DNA of 5,727 nt, from NCBI GenBank assembly GCA_026982915.1, contig JALWQU010000047.1:1896-7622 (forward strand), written 5' to 3'. Made by a program: the position numbers and the translations under genes. How positions within the stretch are numbered: the first letter of the stretch is position 1; each line of letters starts with the position of its first letter. Origin of the DNA: Candidatus Altimarinota bacterium (lineage in GTDB: Bacteria > Patescibacteriota > Gracilibacteria > UBA4473). The notes under the pieces are model-generated. The model was not told where the DNA came from. It searched no databases and saw only the letters and a list, made by a program, of their open reading frames with translations. This document shows, in pieces, positions 1 through 4,069 of the stretch.

Positions 1-240
1 GGGATATTGTTTATGACGACTTGGGTTTTGCCTCAGAAATATTTTTGGTCTAACTTTTGGGCTGGGCGTGTTTTTACTAAAAACTGGCTTATTCCTTTTG
101 GAAAAGAAAAGCATCCGAGGATTTATCGACGCGTAACCGAAAAAGATCTGAAAAAGTTGTTAAAAAAAGAAGGGTTTAAGGTTGAGAAAGCGTTGAAATT
201 TGAAGATCGAAATTATGTCGTTTTGGGGCAGAAGCCTTGA
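1..240 (+). CDS. Class I SAM-dependent methyltransferase, C-terminal fragment (Trm9-like)
   Basis: Only the last 79 codons are in the window. The frame is open from base 1, so the TTG at 7 and the ATG at 13 are internal codons and not starts. What is visible is the tail of a Rossmann-type methyltransferase: a hydrophobic strand and Trp-rich stretch (TTWVLPQKYFWSNFW), then IPFGKEKHPRIYRRVTEKDL, then LLKKEGFKVEKA, ending in RNYVVLGQKP. The order 'IPF/W... R-Y/Y..., then a helix before ...GF.VE..., then a closing RNYVVL strand' is typical of Trm9/AlkB8-like methyltransferases, which modify wobble uridines of tRNA in eukaryotes; the bacterial relatives are mostly of unproven substrate. The SAM-binding motifs would lie upstream, outside the window, so the family call rests on the tail alone. 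The gene ends in TGA and converges with the RAYT gene, with a REP-like hairpin between them. No terminator with a 3' T-run follows. Confidence 0.7.
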   Translation, partial: GILFMTTWVLPQKYFWSNFWAGRVFTKNWLIPFGKEKHPRIYRRVTEKDLKKLLKKEGFKVEKALKFEDRNYVVLGQKP

Positions 241-256
241 AGGAGATACTTTTTTT

Positions 257-279
257 GAGACGCCCCAACGGGGTGCCTC
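257..279. repeat. Divergent REP-like hairpin at the left end of the RAYT unit
   Basis: An inverted repeat with arms GAGACGCCCC (257-266) and GGGGTGCCTC (270-279) around the loop AAC. Nine of ten positions pair in RNA if one G-U is allowed, with one A-C mismatch. The outer sequence GAGAC and the trailing CTCTACA (277-283) match the ends of the two other palindromes (GTAGAGAC...GTCTCTAC), whereas the core differs. I read it as a diverged or sister member of the same REP family whose left flank has lost its GTA. It lies between the convergent methyltransferase and RAYT genes, 33 bases past the RAYT stop. Confidence 0.6.
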
Positions 280-312
280 TACACCTGGCTTTCGTATATT
301 ATCAGACTTTCC

Positions 313-873
313 TCAAATATTTTGTGGATTGAATTTGTCTTCTTTCCAAAGTCTCGGGTTGGCGGAAATATATTCATCAATTTTTTTAAGGCTTTTTTCG
401 TCACGGATGATATGGTCGTGATAGTTAGATTGCCAGTGGGAATTAATATTATTATTTCTCGCATATTTAGTGACTCCAATTTTAAAGCCACGGACAATCG
501 ATGCCAAATTTTTAGATTGAGGACCAAATTTATTGGAATGTTCTTGTAGAGACACAAGATTTTGTGTCTCTACGATGGATGAATTTTTACGATTTTGATT
601 TTCTTTTATATGAATAATCACATGCACATGATTTGGCATAACTATCGAATTGATCACCTCAACAAACGGAAAGTGATTCGGAATAGCTGACAAACAATTA
701 TCTGCTACTTCCCCCAATCCATTCAAAACCATTGTCCCCTCACTTGAAACATCCCCAAACACACACGCAAATTTCTTCACACAAACCGTCACAAAATAAA
801 ATCCATAATGCGAGTAATCATAGTTTTTCAATCGATGGGATTGTGTTCGATATTTGTTTTGAAATTGCTGCAT
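313..873 (-). CDS. REP-associated tyrosine transposase (RAYT, Y1/HUH family)
   Basis: This 186-residue protein belongs to the IS200-like Y1 transposase family, REP-associated branch. These are single-stranded DNA nucleases that cut at REP hairpins through a tyrosine. The N-terminal block RLKNYDYSHYGFYFVTVCV (14-32) is the usual opening strand. The HUH metal site is His82-Val-His84 in VMPNHVHVII (78-87). NLASIVRGFKIGVTKYA (122-138) is the conserved helix before the active site. The catalytic tyrosine is most likely Tyr151 in NYHDHIIRDEKSL, followed by the family tail IDEYISANPRLWKEDK (165-180). Length is normal and the frame is unbroken, so it appears intact and possibly active. The ATG at 873 is the only start giving the full N-terminal block; no close Shine-Dalgarno is seen. 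Residues 101-110 (VETQNLVSLQ), between the HUH motif and the tyrosine, are encoded by a REP palindrome. The stop is TGA. Confidence 0.93.
   Translation of the reverse strand: MQQFQNKYRTQSHRLKNYDYSHYGFYFVTVCVKKFACVFGDVSSEGTMVLNGLGEVADNCLSAIPNHFPFVEVINSIVMPNHVHVIIHIKENQNRKNSSIVETQNLVSLQEHSNKFGPQSKNLASIVRGFKIGVTKYARNNNINSHWQSNYHDHIIRDEKSLKKIDEYISANPRLWKEDKFNPQNI
544..575. repeat. REP palindrome inside the RAYT coding sequence
   Basis: Perfect 12-bp arms, GTAGAGACACAA (546-557) and its exact complement (562-573), enclose the four bases GATT. The 32 bases 544-575 match the upstream copy at 894-925 at 30 positions, in the same orientation, with differences at 558 (G for A) and 570 (C for G). In the RAYT frame the repeat is read as Val-Glu-Thr-Gln-Asn-Leu-Val-Ser-Leu-Gln, residues 101-110, with no frameshift or stop. 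It falls in a part of the protein that is variable in the family, between the two catalytic motifs. Confidence 0.92.
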
Positions 874-893
874 AATGTTTGTTAAGTCACTCT

Positions 894-925
894 TTGTAGA
901 GACACAAAATTTTGTGTCTGTACGA
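894..925. repeat. REP palindrome upstream of the RAYT gene
   Basis: A 28-base palindrome (896-923) whose 14-bp arms, starting GTAGAGACACAAAA, pair with a single G-G mismatch at 899/920. It is the near-identical partner of the intragenic copy, lies 21 bases upstream of the RAYT start codon and has the same flanks (TTG before, CGA after the core). It also lies 15 bases past the stop of the small ORF coupled to trpB, so it separates the two minus-strand genes. There is no T-run on the minus strand after it, so it is not a standard intrinsic terminator, although the hairpin could still stall RNA polymerase or protect a 3' end. Confidence 0.9.
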
Positions 926-940
926 AAAATAAATGTTCGA

Positions 941-1060
941 TCATTGTGAAATCGGTAAAATTTCTAAAGTCCCTTCAAAAAATTTGGTTACCAAAATTCT
1001 CTCAGACTCAAAAGCCATATCTGGAATTTCCTCAATGGAAGAAATCCATTTTATTTTCAT
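941..1060 (-). CDS. Small 39-codon ORF translationally coupled to trpB (unknown function)
   Basis: Reading the minus strand, the trpB stop TGA (1059-1057) overlaps an ATG (1060-1058) as ATGA, the classic arrangement for coupled translation. The ORF runs 39 codons to TGA at 943-941. The product starts MKIKWISSIEEIPDMAFE and ends FFEGTLEILPISQ. Its composition, alternating hydrophobic and acidic residues with no low-complexity run, looks like a real folded or truncated protein and not like random A+T-rich translation. It sits where trpA normally follows trpB, but does not resemble the start of TrpA, so I do not call it that. It may be a genuine small protein or the N-terminal remnant of a longer gene cut down near the REP/RAYT unit, whose palindrome begins 15 bases past the stop. 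The opposite-strand reading frame over the same bases is taken as its shadow. Confidence 0.45.
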   Translation of the reverse strand: MKIKWISSIEEIPDMAFESERILVTKFFEGTLEILPISQ

Positions 1061-2316
1061 TTCTTCAAATAATCAAAAACGGTGTGTAAATCCTTATCCC
1101 CTCGACCCGATAAATTAACAAGAATAATTTTCGGTTCCCCCCTTGACAAAGGGGGGCTAGGGGGGATTTGCACCCTCTTTATCGCCTCAGCCAAAGCATG
1201 ACTACTTTCCAAAGCAGGGATAATTCCTTCACATTTACTGAAAAACAAAAGGGCCTCGATCGCTTCATCATCTCTTATGCCTACATATTCCGCTTGCCCC
1301 CTATTATTGAGGTAAGCGTGAATAGGTGAAATACCTGGGTAATCTAGTCCCGCAGAGATAGAATGACTTTCTTCGATCTGCCCATTGTCATCACAATTTA
1401 CTTTGGACAAACTTCCGTGCAGACATCCAAATTTCCCTTTCCCGATAGTGAGTCCGTGTCGGACACCATCGCCAGCTGGCTCAACACCAATGAGCTTAAC
1501 CGTTCTTATTTCTTTCCCCTTGATAAAGGGGGATTGAGGAGGGTTTTGTATGTCTGTATCTTCTGGTAAAAACCCCTGGAAAATACCAATAGCATTACTT
1601 CCACCACCCACGCAAGCAATCACTTCGTCCGGCAATCGTCCTTCCGCTTCTAGTATTTGTTTACGAGCTTCTTCTCCAATAATCCGCTGAAATCGTGATA
1701 CCAATTCCGGAAAAGGGTGTGGACCAGCCGCCGTTCCAAACATATAAAAAGTATCCTCACTGTGCGCGATCCAGTACCGCATAGCTTCGTTTATGGCGTC
1801 TTTGAGGCTCGCTGAACCACTTTCAACTGGGATAACTTCGGCGCCTAGTAACTCCATTCGTTCGACGTTAACCTTTTGACGCACTACATCTTTGGCACCC
1901 ATGAAGACCTTTACCGGGAACCCAAATCGAGCGCCGACCATAGCGGTAGCGATCCCGTGCATCCCTGCACCTGTTTCCGCAATAAGGCTTTTCGATCCCA
2001 TTTCTCTCGCCAATAAAGCCTGACCAATAACATTATTGGTTTTATGCGCACCACCATGGTTTAGGTCTTCTCTTTTGACATAGATTATGGCATTTGTATT
2101 TAGTTTTCGGGCGAGATTTTCACATTTATAGAGCGGCGTTGGTCGCCCTCCCCAGTTTTTACAAATTTCTAAAAACTCCGCCTGAAGTTTTTCGGATTTT
2201 TTAAACTTTTCAAAAACGAACTCAACTCGTTTCAAAACAGGCTGTAATAGTTCTGGAGCAAAGCAACCACCGTATTTTCCAAATTTTCCGTGACTGTTTT
2301 CGATAAAATTATTCAT
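1057..2316 (-). CDS. trpB: Tryptophan synthase beta subunit, with two repeat-encoded inserts
   Basis: This PLP enzyme (419 residues) condenses indole with L-serine to give tryptophan, normally in an alpha2-beta2 complex with TrpA. It is a classical TrpB1: KYGGCFAPE (14-22), KREDLNHGGAHKTNN with the PLP lysine at Lys92, AETGAG with the catalytic glutamate at Glu114, GTAAGPHPFP (194-203), the cofactor-phosphate loop GGGSNAIG (237-244), ESHSISAGLDYPG (316-328), EGIIPALESSHA (363-374) and NLSGRGDKD (401-409). The start is the ATG at 2316, because family alignment begins there; an ATG at 2367 would add 17 atypical residues. Oddities: Met119 replaces the Gln usual in TGAGQHG, and two inserts, roughly 257-270 and 384-396, are encoded by a palindromic repeat. 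It lies 125 bases downstream of dus on the same strand, and no trpA is seen in the window. A small ORF overlaps its stop. Confidence 0.95.
   Translation of the reverse strand: MNNFIENSHGKFGKYGGCFAPELLQPVLKRVEFVFEKFKKSEKLQAEFLEICKNWGGRPTPLYKCENLARKLNTNAIIYVKREDLNHGGAHKTNNVIGQALLAREMGSKSLIAETGAGMHGIATAMVGARFGFPVKVFMGAKDVVRQKVNVERMELLGAEVIPVESGSASLKDAINEAMRYWIAHSEDTFYMFGTAAGPHPFPELVSRFQRIIGEEARKQILEAEGRLPDEVIACVGGGSNAIGIFQGFLPEDTDIQNPPQSPFIKGKEIRTVKLIGVEPAGDGVRHGLTIGKGKFGCLHGSLSKVNCDDNGQIEESHSISAGLDYPGISPIHAYLNNRGQAEYVGIRDDEAIEALLFFSKCEGIIPALESSHALAEAIKRVQIPPSPPLSRGEPKIILVNLSGRGDKDLHTVFDYLKK
1135..1169. repeat. C/G-rich palindromic repeat in trpB, copy A (near the 3' end)
   Basis: A hairpin with arms CCCCCCTT (1137-1144) and AAGGGGGG (1149-1156) and loop GACA, followed by CTA, a second G6 run (1160-1165) and ATTT. 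The repeated C6/G6/G6 layout allows the C-run to pair with either G-run. In trpB it is read as IPPSPPLSRGE (residues 384-394), lying between the last long helix and the final core strand IILVNLSG. The homologous region of enterobacterial TrpB is shorter and has no Pro-rich segment. It is the same repeat as that at 1514-1547. Confidence 0.85.
1514..1547. repeat. C/G-rich palindromic repeat in trpB, copy B (mid-gene)
   Basis: A hairpin with arms CCCCTT (1516-1521) and AAGGGG (1526-1531) and loop GATA, then GATTGAGGAGGGTTTT. It shares the core CCCCTTGAYAAAGGGG and the trailing G-rich, T-ended segment with copy A, in the same orientation. In trpB it gives NPPQSPFIKGK (258-268), inserted between GFLPEDTD and the strand VKLIGVEPAG. 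Enterobacterial TrpB has only a few residues there, so the insert adds roughly 14-17 residues. The reading frame across the repeat is shifted by one relative to copy A. Confidence 0.85.
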
Positions 2317-2321
2317 AATTA

Positions 2322-2356
2322 TTTTTTTGTACTGCTGTAACGGTACACAGAAAAAA
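2322..2356 (-). promoter_or_regulatory. Possible leader hairpin just ahead of the trpB start codon
   Basis: In the trpB sense (minus strand) the sequence reads T6, CTG, TGTAC, ten-base loop, GTACA, A6, then TAATT and the ATG at 2316. TGTAC/GTACA (2343-2347 with 2328-2332) forms a 5-bp stem, and the flanking T6 and A6 runs could extend it across a CTG bulge. It would end 5-6 bases before the start codon, where ribosomes bind. The pairing is mostly A-U and weak. There is no Shine-Dalgarno, and no leader peptide with Trp codons, in 2317-2441, so classical attenuation is not supported. The rest of this 125-base spacer shows nothing clear. Confidence 0.25.
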
Positions 2357-2441
2357 TAATGGGTCAATAAGAATGAGGACTATTTTTTACTTCTACCGAG
2401 AATAAGTCTAATAAATTGATAAGATGTTCCTTAATTATCCC

Positions 2442-3401
2442 TTAAACGGTCGCCTTTATTTCGTCAAAGATAGACTGCATTTCTTTGATAGAACTAACCC
2501 GAATAAGCTGACTTCGAAAGTGGGAAGCCCCATGAAAGCCTCGTAAAAAGTGTGCGAAGTGTTTTCGTAGTTCAATCATCGCCCATTTTTCATTTTTAAA
2601 GGCGGTGGCGAGCTCCGCATGGCGTTGGAAAAAATCTAACTGCTCGCTCAATGATGGCTTTTGGGGCACAGGTTTTCCTTCAAACAAAGCCCGAACTTGC
2701 CGGAATATCCAGGGATTACGGAGGCTAGCGCGTCCAATCATAACACCGTCCAAATTTTTCAGTCGATCTTTGGCGATTTGAGCTGAAGTGATATCCCCAT
2801 TACCAATTACCGGGATCGATAAGTGTTCTTTTACCGCATAAATCTTTTCCCAACTGGCTTTTCCCGTGAATTTCTGTTTGGTGGTTCGCCCATGAATCGC
2901 CAAGGCTGATATGCCGGCAGCTTCAAGTTTTTGCGCGTTGGTTATAATATCGTCATCATCATAAAACCCAAGTCTCATTTTCACCGTTACGGGAAGGCGG
3001 GTTGATTGCACGAGTTTTTTAATCATTTTTTGAGTAGCGTCTATGTCCTTTAGTAGAGCCGACCCATGGCCTGAATTGATGACTTTTGGGCTAGGACATC
3101 CAAGATTTAGATCGATAAAATCAGCCCCAATATCCTCTACCATTTTAGCGGCTTCAATAAAGGCTGATTCTTCCGAACCAAAAAGTTGCACCCCATAATA
3201 ATTTTTTTCCTCAGGGGTAAAGTCAATCATACGGAGCGTTTTCTCATTATTTCGGCGTAAAGCCTCGGCACTCACGAGTTCGGAAACGAGTATTGTTGAG
3301 GGTTCAATTTCTCGTATAAGTCGTCGAAAAGGACTCTCGGTGTAGCCCGCCATAGGGGCTAAAATAATAAATGGTTGTTTTTGGGCTTTCCACGGATTCA
3401 T
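2442..3401 (-). CDS. dusB: tRNA-dihydrouridine synthase, DusB-type
   Basis: This 319-residue FMN/NADPH enzyme reduces specific uridines in tRNA loops to dihydrouridine. It has a TIM-barrel catalytic domain (about 1-240) and a helical tRNA-binding tail (about 250-319). Visible signatures are the FMN strand ILAPMAGYTESPFRRL (13-28), VQLFGSEE (71-78), DLNLGCPSPKV with the catalytic Cys102, SGHGSALL (110-117), VKMRLG with the FMN-contacting Lys141, AIHGRTTKQKFTGKASW with His170, VIGNGDI (198-204) and MIGRASLRNPW (221-231). RKHFAHFLRGFHGA (279-292) is the usual helical tail. Length and motifs are complete. APMAGYTESPFRR and RTxxxxFxGxAxW fit the DusB/NifR3 subfamily best, but exact uridine positions cannot be read from sequence. 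The stop is TAA. It probably leads a dus-trpB-small ORF transcription unit, and its start region overlaps the promoter of the divergent membrane-protein gene. Confidence 0.95.
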   Translation of the reverse strand: MNPWKAQKQPFIILAPMAGYTESPFRRLIREIEPSTILVSELVSAEALRRNNEKTLRMIDFTPEEKNYYGVQLFGSEESAFIEAAKMVEDIGADFIDLNLGCPSPKVINSGHGSALLKDIDATQKMIKKLVQSTRLPVTVKMRLGFYDDDDIITNAQKLEAAGISALAIHGRTTKQKFTGKASWEKIYAVKEHLSIPVIGNGDITSAQIAKDRLKNLDGVMIGRASLRNPWIFRQVRALFEGKPVPQKPSLSEQLDFFQRHAELATAFKNEKWAMIELRKHFAHFLRGFHGASHFRSQLIRVSSIKEMQSIFDEIKATV

Positions 3402-3415
3402 TTTTGTGATATAAT
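3387..3415 (+). promoter_or_regulatory. Extended -10 promoter for the membrane-protein gene
   Basis: A perfect extended -10, TG-A-TATAAT (3407-3415), with a -35-like TTTCCA (3387-3392, four of six consensus bases) at exactly 17 bp spacing. Transcription would begin near 3422, giving a leader of about 70 bases before the ATG at 3491. The -35 and part of the -10 region lie in or next to the 5' end of dus on the other strand, so the two genes share this control region. Confidence 0.6.
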
Positions 3416-3435
3416 TTATAAAAGGTGGATTTCAA
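3408..3435 (-). promoter_or_regulatory. Possible dus promoter, overlapping the divergent promoter
   Basis: On the minus strand TTGAAA (3435-3430, five of six -35 consensus bases) is followed after 16 bases by TATATC (3413-3408, four of six). The predicted start point falls at or within a few bases of the dus ATG (3401), which implies a leaderless or nearly leaderless message. The same A/T block serves as the -10 of the plus-strand promoter, so RNA polymerase could occupy only one at a time. The match is moderate and the assignment tentative. Confidence 0.35.
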
Positions 3436-3455
3436 AAGACTAAAAATTTGTCTTT

Positions 3456-3460
3456 GGAGG
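3456..3460 (+). promoter_or_regulatory. Displaced Shine-Dalgarno-like GGAGG in the leader of the membrane-protein gene
   Basis: GGAGG is a full anti-16S match but ends 30 bases before the ATG at 3491, with an A-rich stretch between them. No ATG, GTG or TTG lies at normal spacing after it in an open frame, so it does not point to an earlier start. It may be coincidence or a standby site. Confidence 0.2.
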
Positions 3461-3490
3461 CAACCTTAAAAAGATTAAAATAAAAATAAC

Positions 3491-4069
3491 ATGGATAGCA
3501 AGGAAAACGTACCCACTTCAACAACAGAATCGAAGGATTCCGTATCCGATAAAGCGGTAAAGCCTGTGGCAGAAGCAGCGACGGACTTAAAAAAAGAAGC
3601 AACGGATAAAGCGGCATCCGCAACAGCGGAAACAAAAGAGGCTCTCGCGGCTAAAACAGAAGCGGTTAAGGCTTCCTCTGGCGCGCAAAAACTTGAATCC
3701 GTACGAGCCTTCTTTACCAAAGAAAAAAAAGAGTTTGAAGCCCTGAATGTAACACGACAGTCCTTTTTTATTTTAGCAGCAACTTTACTACTATCAATTT
3801 TAATCTTTCCTTATGGGATGCTTATTATTGTTCTTGTGTTGGGAGTTCTATTTATATTTATTGGTGCAATAGGAAAGCGAATGCTTGATAAAGTTATTAA
3901 GTACGAAAGAAAAATATTTATAGGTGTTTTAATTGCCATATTCTTTGCCTTAATTGTAGAATTATATCTAGTGATGAATCCACCAGAATGTGACAAAACT
4001 GATAAAACTTGCAAACAAGCGCAAACAGAATTATTCGATCCGTTCGAAGAGAATAATCGCTTTGCCTAG
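3491..4069 (+). CDS. Uncharacterised membrane protein with Ala/Lys/Glu-rich N-terminal region
   Basis: I do not recognise this 192-residue protein. Residues 1-70 are Ala/Lys/Glu/Thr/Ser-rich with loose repeats (EAATDLKKEATDKAASATAE), resembling histone-H1-tail or LEA-like low-complexity sequence and predicted disordered or amphipathic-helical. Three hydrophobic segments follow: about 91-108 (FFILAATLLLSILIF), 110-127 (MLIIVLVLGVLFIFIGAI) and 142-162 (IFIGVLIAIFFALIVELYLV). The loop GKRMLDKVIKYERK between the second and third is strongly basic, so by the positive-inside rule the N-terminal region and this loop should be cytoplasmic and the C-terminal 30 residues outside. That tail holds the protein's only two cysteines, Cys167 and Cys174. 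There is no signal peptide. A good promoter lies upstream. The start ATG lacks a close Shine-Dalgarno. The last 39 bases overlap the end of metG on the other strand. Confidence 0.8.
   Translation: MDSKENVPTSTTESKDSVSDKAVKPVAEAATDLKKEATDKAASATAETKEALAAKTEAVKASSGAQKLESVRAFFTKEKKEFEALNVTRQSFFILAATLLLSILIFPYGMLIIVLVLGVLFIFIGAIGKRMLDKVIKYERKIFIGVLIAIFFALIVELYLVMNPPECDKTDKTCKQAQTELFDPFEENNRFA

Larger units (their letters stand above)
257..925 (-). mobile_element. REP/RAYT unit: transposase gene flanked by REP palindromes
   Basis: The transposase gene (313-873, minus strand) is bracketed by a palindrome past its stop (257-279) and one ahead of its start (894-925), with a third copy inside the gene (544-575). 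This gene-plus-flanking-REPs arrangement matches the established organisation of RAYT loci, in which a single-copy, IS200/IS605-related Y1 transposase is linked to the short palindromes it processes. The ends given are simply the outer ends of the two flanking palindromes; no target-site duplication is expected for this class and none is seen. Whether the unit moves as a whole is unknown, since RAYT genes are usually thought to mobilise REPs more than themselves. Confidence 0.6.

Noticed and set aside
250..283. Hairpin with an adjacent T7 run as an intrinsic terminator for the methyltransferase or RAYT gene
   Set aside because: The T-run precedes the stem on the plus strand, and on the minus strand the stem is followed by A-residues. 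Neither strand has stem then T-run, so the REP reading fits better.
279..557. 92-codon minus-strand ORF within the RAYT region
   Set aside because: It is an out-of-frame overlap of the well-supported RAYT gene.
257..925. CRISPR array
   Set aside because: There are only three palindromes at irregular spacing with a transposase gene between them; no direct-repeat/spacer pattern.
941..1060. Coupled ORF as the start of trpA
   Set aside because: TrpA N-termini carry a typical F..L...G..A.I.Y...GDP pattern; none of it is present.
1..1060. Alternative genetic code with TGA as glycine
   Set aside because: The methyltransferase, RAYT, trpB and small ORF all end at TGA where the family or context ends; read-through gives no family-like extension.
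933..1118. 61-codon plus-strand ORF
   Set aside because: It lies antisense to the trpB 3' end and the coupled small ORF, has an unconvincing composition and no start signals; taken as a shadow.
2317..2367. TrpB start at the upstream ATG (2367)
   Set aside because: The extra 17 residues do not resemble any TrpB N-terminus and would be encoded by the A/T hairpin region; the ATG at 2316 fits the family.
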